Shown here: in pieces, positions 1-7,258 of the stretch
Layout of the letters: each line of letters starts with the position of its first letter
How positions within the stretch are numbered: position 1 is the first letter of the stretch
Source: Chloroflexota bacterium
GTDB lineage: Bacteria > Chloroflexota > Anaerolineae > Promineifilales > Promineifilaceae
DNA: 37,269 nt
Assembly: GCA_018004935.1 (NCBI GenBank)
Contig: JAGNBF010000067.1
Coordinates: forward strand, 1 to 37,269
Direction: 5' to 3'
The notes under the pieces: generated by a model
Seen by the model: only the letters and a program-made list of their open reading frames with translations
The model's database searches: none
What the model was told of the DNA's origin: nothing
Program-made: the position numbers and the translations under genes

Positions 1-29
1 GGGGGGGGGGGGGGGGGGGGGGGGGGGGG
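1..29. repeat. Poly-G run at the window edge
   Basis: Twenty-nine consecutive G residues open the window. In the minus-strand frame they read as prolines. A homopolymer this long exactly at the edge is more likely a sequencing or assembly end artefact than genuine sequence, though the adjoining Pro codons make a shorter real C run plausible. Confidence 0.7.
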
Positions 30-276
30 TGGGTTTGTCTTTGGGGATGTATTTGGCTTTGAGGTATTCGGTGATGAAGCTGGTGAGGATGGTGGCGGGG
101 ACGCTGACGGCGATGGTGATGAGGGCGACGGCTATTTCGGGGGAGAAGATTTCGGCGGTGGGGGGCTGGGTGAGGGCCGGGCCGTATTGGGCAGAGTAGG
201 GGGAGTGGTTCCACGCGGCCGCGAACTGTTCGGCACTCAGGTCTAGTTCCGGATCAAGGGCGATTTGGGTATTCAT
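1..276 (-). CDS. Unknown small protein, 5' part only (runs off window)
   Basis: On the minus strand an ATG at 276-274 opens a frame with no stop to the window edge (92 codons). An AAAGGAA Shine-Dalgarno sequence lies just upstream (about 282-288). The N-terminus reads MNTQIALDPELDLSAEQF, then a Pro/Tyr-rich stretch, then one hydrophobic segment around residues 50-70 (EIAVALITIAVSVPATIL), then a Lys-rich stretch and a run of prolines. The proline run is encoded by the terminal poly-G and may be an assembly artefact. I do not recognise the family. One membrane helix is likely. It carries one GCGGCCGC palindrome (215-222), encoding Ala-Ala-Ala. Confidence 0.6.
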   Translation of the reverse strand, partial: MNTQIALDPELDLSAEQFAAAWNHSPYSAQYGPALTQPPTAEIFSPEIAVALITIAVSVPATILTSFITEYLKAKYIPKDKPTPPPPPPPPP

Positions 277-355
277 GGGGTTCCTTTGGCACTAAACGAT
301 GAAATAATAAAACGCCAGAGGCAAGTTGTCTGGAGTTTAGAGCGAGAGAAGAGAG

Positions 356-471
356 CTATAGCTTTCAAGAAAAAGATTTTGGGTTGGTAGTAACCGCTTT
401 AGCGGTCCCACGCTGGACGGCTAAAGCCGTTACTACCAACCAACCCCAAATGATTTTCTGAACATCTATAG
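356..471. mobile_element. MITE-like inverted-repeat element, CTATAG ends
   Basis: A 116-bp element begins CTATAGCTTTCAAGAAAAAG and ends with the approximate reverse complement, closing in CTATAG. Inside it is a second inverted repeat (GGTAGTAAC ... GTTACTACC) around a GCTTTAGCGG/CCGGCTAAAGC-like core. It is flanked by AAGAGAG and AAGAGAA, a likely target duplication. The sequence at 36430-36470 resembles the same locus without the element. It has no coding capacity, so it would be non-autonomous. Confidence 0.65.
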
Positions 472-491
472 AAGAGAATTACGCTGAAAAA

Positions 492-553
492 CCCTCTACC
501 TCTACCTCTACCTCTAGCTCTGAACTCTAGCTCTAGCTCTAGCTCTGAACTCC
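492..553. repeat. Hexanucleotide-type CTCTAC/CTCTAG repeat
   Basis: Degenerate six-base units (CTCTAC, CTCTAG, CTCTGAA) run for about 60 bases. A similar array is at about 36463-36502, preceded there by the same GAGCGAGAG...GAATTAC sequence. No gene signal is present. Confidence 0.7.
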
Positions 554-1013
554 AAAAATTGTACAATGATGTGCGTCAATGATCAGCAATTCTCAATTTA
601 GCCAACGGTTAAAACCATTGGACTCAAGAAGCACGCTCGAAAAATGGCCCAACCCGTAGAACAGCCTTTCAGGCTGTTCGCCCTCTCATGAAAACAAAAA
701 ATGGGTGTAACGATACACGTCCTCCAGGACTGAGCTTGCCGAAGCGCATCTCAGCCCGCGACAAGCTCAGGCAGAGCCGTACTCCGCCTGTACAGAGAGC
801 GCACAGCCTGGAAAGGCTGTGCTATGCTCAGTTGACCGTCGGGCTAAATACCAAGTCCTACGGGCTAAAACAGCAGGCCAACGGCCTTCGTAACCATAAC
901 CCGGCTCGTTTTACGGCCGGGCGGCCTCGGCACTGTTAGACGTTCAGGCTAAATTGAGAATCGCTGGTCAATGATACCTGATTCTGGTAGAGCGAGAAAA
1001 GAGGGCTACAATT
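554..1013. other. Repeat-rich intergenic DNA
   Basis: No credible gene. It holds CAGCAATTCTCAATTTA (related copies near 950, 21831 and 36302), a hairpin AACAGCCTTTCAGGCTGTT at about 660-678, fragments resembling CTTCGACAAGCTCAGG near 735-775, and a copy of the GGCCTTYGTAACCATARCCCGG repeat near 880-930 that recurs at about 3080 and 32770. The 83-codon frame here is made of these repeats. Confidence 0.6.
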
Positions 1014-1139
1014 CAGTGGGCAGTGAGTAGTGAGTAGTGAACAGTGAACAGTGAACAGTGAACAGTGAACAGTGAACAGTGAACAGTGAACAGTGGATAG
1101 GGGATAGGGGATAGTGGATAGTGGATAGTGGGCAGTGAG
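1014..1139. repeat. Heptanucleotide array, consensus YAGTGRR (18 units)
   Basis: Eighteen consecutive 7-base units run in perfect register: CAGTGGG, CAGTGAG, TAGTGAG, TAGTGAA, seven CAGTGAA, CAGTGGA, TAGGGGA twice, TAGTGGA twice, TAGTGGG, CAGTGAG. Period-7 arrays of this kind are known from cyanobacteria and other repeat-rich genomes. The open frames it produces on both strands are not genes. Confidence 0.9.
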
Positions 1140-1162
1140 TCGTTATTGGTTATTGGTGAGTC

Positions 1163-1273
1163 CACTGAAAAAAGGAACCGCCAAGACGCCAAGAACGCCA
1201 AGAACGGATGAACTCCAGAGAAAATCTTTGCGACCTTTGCGTCTTGGCGGTAAAAACTCCCCTTTCTTCAGTA
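1163..1273. mobile_element. Inverted-repeat element with CGCCAAGACG core
   Basis: The left part reads ACTGAAAAAAGG...ACCGCCAAGACGC and the right part is its approximate reverse complement (GCGTCTTGGCGGT...CCTTTCTTCAGT). The element sits between two short TTATTGG heptad runs (about 1143-1156 and 1279-1297), as if inserted into a heptad array. It is non-coding. It is either a MITE-like element or a dispersed hairpin. Confidence 0.6.
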
Positions 1274-1303
1274 GTCTCATTGGTTATTGGTTATTGTGTG
1301 GCG

Positions 1304-1401
1304 TTCACCATTCCCCATTTACCGTTCACCATTCCCCATTCACCATTCCCCATTTCTTTCCCTTAACCATTGACCATTGACGATTAACCATTGACCATTT
1401 T
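1304..1401. repeat. Heptanucleotide array, TTCACCA/TTCCCCA/CCATTGA
   Basis: Fourteen 7-base units in register (TTCACCA, TTCCCCA, TTTACCG, CCATTGA, CGATTAA and variants) end about 20 bases upstream of the murJ start. A third run in the same style lies just after murJ at about 2963-3004. Because it occupies the promoter-proximal region it may affect murJ expression, but no promoter can be picked out inside it. Confidence 0.85.
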
Positions 1402-1421
1402 CAGAGTTCCCACGAGTTCCT

Positions 1422-2966
1422 ATGCCTTCATCTCCCCGCACCCGCTTCCTGCTCCAGTCTAGTGTCATTGTGATGGTATTGTTTGGTTTGGATAAGCTGT
1501 TGGGGTTGGCGCGGGCGATTTTGGTGGGGGGGGCGTTTGGCACGGGCGGGGAGTTTGATGCCTTTACGGCGGCCAACCAGTTACCGGAACTGTTTGTGGC
1601 TTTGATTTCCGGGGGGGCACTCGCGGCCGCGTTCATCCCCGTCTACTCCGCCTACCGCAACAGCGAGCGGGCCAGCCAATCCGCCCACCTCGCCAGTGCC
1701 ACCCTCACCCTCGTCTTTCTGGCCCTGGCCCTCATCTCCGCCAGCGGCATCCTCTTCGCCAACGCCGTCACCCGCATCCTCGTGCCCGACTTTTCCCCCG
1801 ATCAGCAAGCCCTGACCGCCAGCCTGATGCGGATTATTTTGGTGCAAACCACCATCTTTGGCGTCAGCGGCGTGCTCAGTAGCATCCTCAACGCCCACCA
1901 ACATTTCATCTTGCCCGCCCTGGCTCCTAGCATGTTACACGCCGGGTATCTCTTTGGCCTGTACGCCCTGGTTCCTCGCTGGGGAGTGCATGGGCTGGCC
2001 TGGGGCACGGTGCTGGGCGGTCTGCTCCACGTCGCCATCCAGATACCCGGCCTCATCCGGCACGGGTTTCGTTACCGGCCGATGTTGGGGCTGAAACTGG
2101 ACGGGGTGCGCGAGATTATCCGGCTGATGGGGCCACGTATGGTGACATTGGGGGCGGTGCAACTGGCCGACTTGTTCTTGTTACGCCTGCTCTCCGGGCT
2201 GGACGCAGGCAGTACCTCGGCCTATTTTTATGGTTATTACCTGCAACAACTGCCAGAGACGCTTCTGGGCACGGCCATTGCCATCGTCATTTTTCCCACC
2301 CTGGCCGAGTTGTTCAACACGCGGGATCGGGAAGGGTTGAAGCAGACGGCTACGGCGGCACTGCGGATTATCTGGACGTTGACTGTGCCCGCGGCCGCGG
2401 CCATGATTCTTGTCGGGCAACCGGCGATCCGGCTGGTGCTGGAGCGTGGGGCGTTTGATGCCAACTCCACCCGGCTGGTGTACCAGGTGATGGTGTTTCT
2501 CAGCCTGCGCGTCGTCAGCGAGGCCACATTGGAGATTGTGGCCCGGCTGTTTTACGCCCAACACGACACCCGCACCCCCATGGTCGCCAAAATCGGCTGG
2601 CTGGTGACGAATGTGGCTCTGGCGTACCTTCTGGTAGACAGCCTGGGGCTGGGCGGGATTGCCCTGGCCAGCACCATAGCCTTTACCCTGGAGTCGTCCG
2701 TTTTGCTGGCCCTGAACCATCGGCGGCTGGGGGGATTGGGTGGGTATGGCCTGCTCCCGGCGCTGGGGCGGGCGGTGCTGGCCTCAGCGGTGATGGCGGG
2801 GGTGATTGTGGCCCTGCGGCAGGTGCTGACAGGGGATGTGGGGTTTATCGCGGCCGCGTTGCCCCTCGGCCTCGTCGTCTACTTTCTCACCAGTCGGCTC
2901 CTGGGCAGTGAAGAGATACCAACGCTCATCCGGTTGCTACGGCAGAGACGGGGGGGAACTCAATAA
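1422..2966 (+). CDS. murJ: Lipid II flippase MurJ (MviN family)
   Basis: The 514-residue product fits the usual MurJ length and is almost entirely hydrophobic, consistent with about 14 membrane helices of the MATE/MOP fold. The N-terminal MurJ signature is clear: GLARAILVGGAFGTG, then EFDAFTAANQLPELF, then SGGALAAAFIPVYSAYR, with the conserved Arg of the first helix region. The family moves lipid II across the cytoplasmic membrane for peptidoglycan synthesis. The start is the first ATG after the heptad array; there is no good Shine-Dalgarno sequence, so the start is uncertain. The gene stands alone between heptad arrays. Three GCGGCCGC palindromes (1623, 2391, 2850) all encode Ala runs in membrane helices. 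Confidence 0.92.
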   Translation: MPSSPRTRFLLQSSVIVMVLFGLDKLLGLARAILVGGAFGTGGEFDAFTAANQLPELFVALISGGALAAAFIPVYSAYRNSERASQSAHLASATLTLVFLALALISASGILFANAVTRILVPDFSPDQQALTASLMRIILVQTTIFGVSGVLSSILNAHQHFILPALAPSMLHAGYLFGLYALVPRWGVHGLAWGTVLGGLLHVAIQIPGLIRHGFRYRPMLGLKLDGVREIIRLMGPRMVTLGAVQLADLFLLRLLSGLDAGSTSAYFYGYYLQQLPETLLGTAIAIVIFPTLAELFNTRDREGLKQTATAALRIIWTLTVPAAAAMILVGQPAIRLVLERGAFDANSTRLVYQVMVFLSLRVVSEATLEIVARLFYAQHDTRTPMVAKIGWLVTNVALAYLLVDSLGLGGIALASTIAFTLESSVLLALNHRRLGGLGGYGLLPALGRAVLASAVMAGVIVALRQVLTGDVGFIAAALPLGLVVYFLTSRLLGSEEIPTLIRLLRQRRGGTQ

Positions 2967-3004
2967 TGGTTAATGGTAAATAGCCAATTGTCAATGGCTA
3001 ATAA
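2963..3004. repeat. Short heptanucleotide run after murJ
   Basis: Period-7 units (AATGGTT, AATGGTA, AATAGCC, AATTGTC, AATGGCT, AATAAGC) begin at the murJ stop codon, so the array has grown into the end of the gene or just after it. Confidence 0.65.
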
Positions 3005-3020
3005 GCCGAGGTTCACCGTT

Positions 3021-3225
3021 CTATAGCTTTCAAGAGAAAGATTTCCGCCCGTAAATTTTTTCGGTGACGTAAGGCCAGCGGCCTTTGTAACTATAGCCCG
3101 GTCGTTTACGACGGGGCGGGCCTGGCTGTTCGGTGATTACACCCGACGCGGCGACTAAGCGAGGGGGCGACAGGGCGAAAAAACCTCAGATTATGCCCGT
3201 TGCCAGTATAGTACCAATTTCGGAG
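3021..3225. repeat. Composite dispersed repeats between murJ and the SnoaL-like gene
   Basis: Three repeat pieces are joined. At 3021-3044 is a solo copy of the CTATAGCTTTCAAGARAAAG terminus of the element at 356-471. At about 3072-3122 is the GCGGCCTTTGTAAC...CCCGGTCGTTTACGAC repeat also found at about 32765-32810. At about 3155-3220 is the reverse complement of a repeat found at about 20883-20950 and 32895-32960 (core TTTTTTCGCCCTGTCG). The 106-codon frame over this region is not supported. Confidence 0.65.
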
Positions 3226-3233
3226 GTAAGAAC

Positions 3234-3557
3234 ATGTTTGATCCGGTTGAAGAGCAGTTACAAGCGTATAATACCCGTGATTTGGAGCGGTTTTTGGCCT
3301 GCTATACTGAGGATGTGCGCTTTGAAGATGGGGACAGCAACCTGTTGTATGAGGGCATGGCCAAAATGCGCGAAAATTACGGAGCCTCGTTTGCCCGGTT
3401 TCCCCAAGTGGATTGCCAGATTGCCAGCCGCGTGCGCATTGGCAACTATGTGATTGACGAGGAGCGCATCACCGGCATGGGGCCAACAGAGCGTCATGCG
3501 GTGGTGATTTACCGGGTGGATGGGGATAAGATTGACCATGTGCGTATCTTGAGTTAG
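3234..3557 (+). CDS. SnoaL/NTF2-like protein
   Basis: The 107-residue protein starts MFDPVEEQLQAYNTRDLERF and continues with ACYTEDVRFED, the typical opening of the NTF2-like/SnoaL superfamily: an N-terminal helix with a YN.RD..RF..CY..D pattern, then curved beta strands ending with DGDKIDHVRIL. This fold serves as isomerase, hydrolase or simple ligand-binding protein, so no reaction can be assigned. A strong GGAGG (3222-3226) lies seven bases before the ATG and fixes the start. It lies 141 bases before the ABC exporter operon on the same strand and may be transcribed separately. No GCGGCCGC site. Confidence 0.8.
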   Translation: MFDPVEEQLQAYNTRDLERFLACYTEDVRFEDGDSNLLYEGMAKMRENYGASFARFPQVDCQIASRVRIGNYVIDEERITGMGPTERHAVVIYRVDGDKIDHVRILS

Positions 3558-3698
3558 CGATACATACCCGCAGTTTAAGATGATTGGTTTGACCTATCTG
3601 GAGAAGTTGGTCGAGCAGGCTACGATGTTGGCAAGTAAGTGGCTAAAAGTCGAGTCAGGCCAAATATTAGAGAATTCAAACCCTTCAAAGGATGTACC

Positions 3699-4460
3699 AT
3701 GATCGAAGTTAAAAATCTAAGCAAATATTATGGCGAAAAAGATAGCATCAAAGCAGTAGACGGCGTCACATTTACCTGTTTTGATGGACAAATCACCGGC
3801 CTGCTTGGCCCCAACGGGGCGGGTAAAACCACCACCCTGCGCATGATCGCAGGCCTCATCAAACCCCTGACCGGAACCGTGATCGTGGATGGCCACGATG
3901 TCATCCGTGATCCCAAAGGGGTGCGCCGCGCTCTGGGCGTACAATCAGATATGAACGGCGTTTACCCCCGCCTTACCCCTCGCGAACAGTTTCGTTACTA
4001 TGCCGGTTTCTATGGTCTCAAAGGTAACTCCCTGGAAACACGTATCCAAACGATCATTGATGAGTTAAAAATGGGAGAAATTGCCGATCGTCGCGCCGAA
4101 GGATTCAGCCGGGGACAACGGCAGAAAATCGTCATTGGCCGCGCCCTCATTCACGACCCCCGCAACGTCATCATGGACGAACCCACCAATGGTCTAGATG
4201 TTCTGGCTGTGCGTGATACCCGCCAGACCATTCGTGACTTAAAAGACCAGGGGCGTTGTGTCCTTTTTAGTACCCATTACATGGACGAAGCCGAACGACT
4301 CTGCGACCACATTGCCATTATCGTCCAGGGCAAAATCGTTGCTTACGGCACCCCTACCGACCTTATCACCCAAACGGGCAAAGACCACCTGGAAGAGGCC
4401 TTTGTCGCTATCGCAGGCCATGAAGGGCTGGAAATCAGCGAATACGCCCGACAACGATAA
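3699..4460 (+). CDS. ABC exporter ATPase, NatA-like
   Basis: The 253-residue ATPase energises an ABC-2 type exporter. Visible motifs are Walker A GPNGAGKT (37-44), a variant signature FSRGQ (136-140, in place of LSGGQ), Walker B VIMDE (157-161), a D-loop (GLD) and the switch His in FSTHYMDEAE (about 193). The closest well-known type is NatA of the sodium exporter NatAB, and the signature and following RQKIVIGRALIHDP fit that group. The substrate is not proven. The start is the ATG at 3699 with AAAGGA just upstream, rather than an in-frame ATG 60 bases earlier that lacks a site. It is the first gene of a three-gene operon with the permeases at 4549 and 5751. Confidence 0.88.
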   Translation: MIEVKNLSKYYGEKDSIKAVDGVTFTCFDGQITGLLGPNGAGKTTTLRMIAGLIKPLTGTVIVDGHDVIRDPKGVRRALGVQSDMNGVYPRLTPREQFRYYAGFYGLKGNSLETRIQTIIDELKMGEIADRRAEGFSRGQRQKIVIGRALIHDPRNVIMDEPTNGLDVLAVRDTRQTIRDLKDQGRCVLFSTHYMDEAERLCDHIAIIVQGKIVAYGTPTDLITQTGKDHLEEAFVAIAGHEGLEISEYARQR

Positions 4461-4481
4461 CCAACCGACAGCAAGTAAACT

Positions 4482-4535
4482 CCACCACCCCACCACCCTC
4501 CACCACCCCACCAATACACCACCCCCACCCCCAAC
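4482..4535. repeat. C-rich CCACC spacer inside the ABC operon
   Basis: The gap between the ATPase and first permease genes is nearly all CCACC/CCCCA units, a pyrimidine-rich strand opposite a G-rich strand that could form a G-quadruplex. It ends just before the AAAGG ribosome site of the permease. Its effect on expression of the downstream gene is unknown. Confidence 0.7.
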
Positions 4536-4548
4536 AAAGGACTTAATC

Positions 4549-5736
4549 ATGCTTTTCTCCAACCTTATCAACATCTGGCGCAAAGAATTGATGGACACCT
4601 TCCGCGACAAGAAAGCGTTTCGCCAATCATTGCTAGTTCCCCTCATTATTGGCGTATTCTATGCTGTTTTGAATCCGGCATTGAGCCGTCTCATTCAATC
4701 ACGTGCCGACGATCCCGTTACTATCGCCACCCAGGGGCTGGAATATGCCGGGGAAGACTTTCTGGCTACCCTGGCCGAATTCGGTATCACCCTGGAACCG
4801 TTTACCGGGGATTTGGAAGCGGTCATTATGTCCGGGCAAGAAGCGGCGGGCATCATCATTCCCCCTGGTTTTAGTGATAACGTAACCACCGAAGAGCCAA
4901 CAACCATCACTTTATTGCTCAATCCTACCGCCGGAGGCATTTTTGGTGGCGGCTTTGAAGTGCAACGGGTTGAATTTGCCTTCACCACCTATAATCAAAC
5001 CATAGGTGTAAACCGATTAGTAATGCGTGATGTCGATCCTTCCCTCCTGACACCCGTCACCCTGGATGCGCGAGATCTGTCTACCCCAGCACAACGGGCC
5101 GGAGCCTTTGCTTCCCTGATGTTGCCTCTATTGGTAGGCATTATTGCGGCTCAAGGGGGGATGTTTATTGCTATTGATGTGACCGCCGGGGAAAAAGAGC
5201 GGGGCACCTTAGAAGCGTTGCTGGTGACACCTACCAGCGATGTGGAGATTTTTGTAGGCAAACTCATGGCCGTCTTTTCAATGACAACCATGCCGATTGT
5301 TTTGACGCTGATGGGCTATTGGGTAGGTACGGGTCTACTTCCTGCCGATTGGAAAAATGGTGCCGTGTTACCCTTCAGCCTCATTTTGCAGACGATTGCC
5401 TTGTCTTTGCCCCTGGCGTTGTTCTTAAATGTGGTGCTGATGGCTGTCAGTGTACGCACGAAGGCGTTTAAGGATGCTCAATCTTCGGCCGGGCCATTGA
5501 TTTTTGGCGTAACCATGGCGGCGATGGCGGCCGCGTTCGTGCCCCCGACCAATCCAGCTTTGTACCTTATTCCTGTCTACGGTACATCGGCCATTGTGGG
5601 CAAACTAGCTGTGGGGGGGCTGGTTCCAGGATTATGGATTTTACTGAGCGTGGTGGGGAGCCTCGCGGCCGCGGCCATTGGCATCGTTATTGCCTTACGC
5701 CTCTTTAATCGAGAACGTCTGCTCTATAGCATGTAA
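4549..5736 (+). CDS. ABC-2 type permease, NatB-like
   Basis: The 395-residue permease has one N-terminal membrane helix (about residues 27-44), a large extracytoplasmic domain (about 50-190), then a cluster of about five to six helices. The sequence MFIAIDVTAGEKERGTLEA and LVTPTSDVEIFVGKLMA are hallmark ABC-2/NatB regions (the EKERGTLE motif). With the upstream ATPase it should export an ion, peptide or drug. The frame is open upstream to 4258, but the ATG at 4549 with AAAGG at about 4536 is the real start because the upstream extension overlaps the ATPase gene and is not membrane-like. Two GCGGCCGC sites (5527, 5665) encode Ala runs. Confidence 0.85.
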   Translation: MLFSNLINIWRKELMDTFRDKKAFRQSLLVPLIIGVFYAVLNPALSRLIQSRADDPVTIATQGLEYAGEDFLATLAEFGITLEPFTGDLEAVIMSGQEAAGIIIPPGFSDNVTTEEPTTITLLLNPTAGGIFGGGFEVQRVEFAFTTYNQTIGVNRLVMRDVDPSLLTPVTLDARDLSTPAQRAGAFASLMLPLLVGIIAAQGGMFIAIDVTAGEKERGTLEALLVTPTSDVEIFVGKLMAVFSMTTMPIVLTLMGYWVGTGLLPADWKNGAVLPFSLILQTIALSLPLALFLNVVLMAVSVRTKAFKDAQSSAGPLIFGVTMAAMAAAFVPPTNPALYLIPVYGTSAIVGKLAVGGLVPGLWILLSVVGSLAAAAIGIVIALRLFNRERLLYSM

Positions 5737-5750
5737 ACCTGGCCCTCACC

Positions 5751-6506
5751 ATGACACGTCGTCCCCAACCCTTTCTCACCCAATTGCTTGATCTTACCCT
5801 CATCCAGCTTTCTAACTGGCGTTGGAGTTGGCGTAATGTCATCATCATTGGCATCTTCGTCCCCCTGATTTCCATGCTCGCGTTAGGATCTTTTGCCGGT
5901 AAACAGGATAAAGAAGCATTAAGTTACGTCTTCATTGGGAACCTGGTATTGTCTCTCCTGTTTTCGCACCAGGGGCGTGTGGCCAGCAACTTCGCCTTCA
6001 TGCGGGCGGCCGGAATGTTAGACTACTTTGCCACCCTACCCATCTACAACATCAGCCTGATTCTGGGGACATTGGCGGCCTTTTTTATCCTTTTTCTGCC
6101 CTCGTTGCTGGTTACGATCCTGGCCGGACAATGGCTGTTAGGGTTAACCTTGCATGTGCATGTGCTCGCCCTGCTCATTATCCCGCTGGTTTCTTTGCCT
6201 CTGGCTGGTTTGGGGGCTTACATCGGGACATTATCCCGCCGTCCAGAGGATTCAATGTCCATTAACCAACTTATTACCTTAATCTTTTTGGGCCTGGGAC
6301 CCGTGATGATGCCACCGGATCGGCTTCCGGGCTGGCTATTAAACCTGGGGTGGATCAGCCCGGCCAATTACGCGGCCTCAGCCTTGCGCCAGGTCATTCT
6401 TGGCCCCGTGACGGGCCGTTTGGGGTTGGATGTACTCATGTTAAGCCTGTTTACCGTTCTCAGTTTATGGCTGGTGGCTCGACAGATGGATTGGCGGCAA
6501 AAGTAA
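5751..6506 (+). CDS. ABC-2 type permease, second subunit
   Basis: The 251-residue protein has about six membrane helices and a topology typical of ABC-2 transporter permeases, with the conserved region HQGRVASNFAFMRAAGMLDY and, near the C-terminus, LGWISPANYAASALRQVILG. It begins 14 bases after the NatB-like gene and clearly belongs to the same operon. It is not obviously a paralogue of the first permease, so the exporter may be a heteromer, or one ATPase may serve two permeases. No GCGGCCGC site is present. Confidence 0.82.
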   Translation: MTRRPQPFLTQLLDLTLIQLSNWRWSWRNVIIIGIFVPLISMLALGSFAGKQDKEALSYVFIGNLVLSLLFSHQGRVASNFAFMRAAGMLDYFATLPIYNISLILGTLAAFFILFLPSLLVTILAGQWLLGLTLHVHVLALLIIPLVSLPLAGLGAYIGTLSRRPEDSMSINQLITLIFLGLGPVMMPPDRLPGWLLNLGWISPANYAASALRQVILGPVTGRLGLDVLMLSLFTVLSLWLVARQMDWRQK

Positions 6507-6599
6507 AACTCAGCGATAAGCGCAATTGGTCTACTCAGGTTTTCCCCAGTGAACCCAGCACCCTAACAATTCCTGGCCAGAAGGGGAAGAAACCAAGTT

Positions 6600-6681
6600 G
6601 AGCCGTTTTTCGCGGGCATTCGCCCGCGAAAAACGGCTCTTAAAAAGTTCCCCGCCCTGGGGGCGGGGTTAGGGGTGGGGG
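6600..6681 (-). repeat. Long-hairpin dispersed repeat (family A, copy 1)
   Basis: A perfect 18-bp stem (GAGCCGTTTTTCGCGGGC with its complement, four-base loop) is followed by AAAAAGTTCCCCGCC and a GC-rich arm ending GGGGTTAGGGGTGGGGG. It is the reverse-oriented counterpart of the copies at 9527, 20967, 29969 and 32989, with a different stem sequence. Lying 94 bases after the exporter operon, it may also act as its transcription end. Confidence 0.75.
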
Positions 6682-6723
6682 AAATCCAAGTACGCAACCG
6701 CCCTAAATCCAGCGATAAAAAAT

Positions 6724-6753
6724 TTGCCCAATCGTTCCCGAGTGTGCTATTAT
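6724..6753 (+). promoter_or_regulatory. Candidate sigma-70 promoter for rpsT
   Basis: TTGCCC (6724-6729) and TATTAT (6748-6753) are separated by 18 bases, and the start codon of rpsT follows about 90 bases later. This is the only promoter-like pair in the gap after repeat copy 1. It is a by-eye match without experimental support. Confidence 0.45.
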
Positions 6754-6791
6754 TCAACCCGCTCTTACGCCTGAACTCAAGAAAAGTTCGC

Positions 6792-6810
6792 CCGATAAAT
6801 TATTTATCGG
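6792..6810 (+). promoter_or_regulatory. Leader hairpin upstream of rpsT
   Basis: CCGATAAAT and ATTTATCGG form a perfect nine-base palindrome around a single T (closing to a shorter stem with a loop). It lies 20 bases before the GGAGG ribosome site. S20 is often autoregulated at translation in other bacteria, so a control role is possible, but no similarity to a known leader was recognised. Confidence 0.4.
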
Positions 6811-6842
6811 ATATTGGTTTTAAGTTTTCGGAGGACATCAAG

Positions 6843-7112
6843 TTGGCTAACACAGCATCTGCCAAAAAACGTATTCGTAGCTCTGAGCGCCGCCGGGTGC
6901 GCAATCGCCTTTTTCGCTCTACCGGGCGTACCCATGTGAAGAAAGCCCGCACCTTGATCGCCGGTGGCGATGCCAAAGCGGCGCAAGACGCGGTGCGTCA
7001 GGCCGTCAGTACCCTGGACAAAGCGGCCATCCGTGGGGTCATTCATCCCCGTAATGCCGCCCGCAGAAAAAGTCGCCTTATGCGTGCTCTCGCGGCCGCG
7101 AACAAGGCCTGA
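6843..7112 (+). CDS. rpsT: 30S ribosomal protein S20
   Basis: The 89-residue product begins LANTASAKKRIRSSERRRVR (Met at the start codon), is rich in Lys, Arg and Ala, and has the S20 pattern ASAKKRIR...RRRVRNR...KSRLMRAL. S20 binds 16S rRNA in the small subunit body. The start is a TTG at 6843, eight bases after a strong GGAGG (6830-6834); the frame is open further upstream but would add 56 non-ribosomal residues. TTG is also used for rpsT in some other bacteria. One GCGGCCGC site (7092) encodes the C-terminal Ala run, showing the palindrome occurs even in a short essential gene. It has its own promoter and terminator. Confidence 0.93.
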   Translation: MANTASAKKRIRSSERRRVRNRLFRSTGRTHVKKARTLIAGGDAKAAQDAVRQAVSTLDKAAIRGVIHPRNAARRKSRLMRALAAANKA

Positions 7113-7141
7113 TTTTTCTGCTTCTCATACCCAAAAAGAAA

Positions 7142-7160
7142 AGCGCGACTAAGTCGCGCT
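7142..7160. terminator. Bidirectional Rho-independent terminator
   Basis: AGCGCGACT and AGTCGCGCT form a perfect stem. On the plus strand it is followed by TTTTTT, ending rpsT. On the minus strand it is followed by TTTTCTTTTT, which would end the convergent regulator gene whose stop is about 100 bases away. Confidence 0.85.
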
Positions 7161-7208
7161 TTTTTGCGTTTAGCTGTAACGACAAAGTAATCGTTCGGAA
7201 ATAAGATG

Positions 7209-7236
7209 GGTGGCGCGGTCAGGAGACCGGCCACAA
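7209..7236. repeat. Dispersed palindrome GGTCAGGAGACC (copy 1)
   Basis: GGTGGCGCGGTCAGGAGACC then GGCCACA. The core GGTCAGGAGACC forms a small hairpin extended by GGTGG/CCACA-like arms. Other copies are at 9722-9748 and, reversed, 34608-34636. All lie at gene ends. Confidence 0.7.
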
Positions 7237-7258
7237 CAACCCCGTCAGTTCTAAACTC

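Noticed and set aside
688-939. 83-codon plus-strand frame
   Set aside because: It consists of dispersed intergenic repeats (CTTCGACAAGCTCAGG-like and GGCCTTCGTAACC) and has no ribosome site.
1013-1380. Open frames over the heptad arrays upstream of murJ
   Set aside because: Peptides such as FTVHCSLFTVHCS are direct translations of the 7-base repeat; no start signal or homology.
3133-3453. 106-codon frame overlapping the SnoaL-like gene
   Set aside because: The first half is repeat R and the second half is an out-of-frame reading of the SnoaL-like gene, which has its own GGAGG and a family match.
4258-4548. Upstream extension of the NatB-like permease
   Set aside because: It overlaps the ATPase gene and crosses the CCACC spacer; the internal ATG at 4549 has a ribosome site and gives the correct permease N-terminus.
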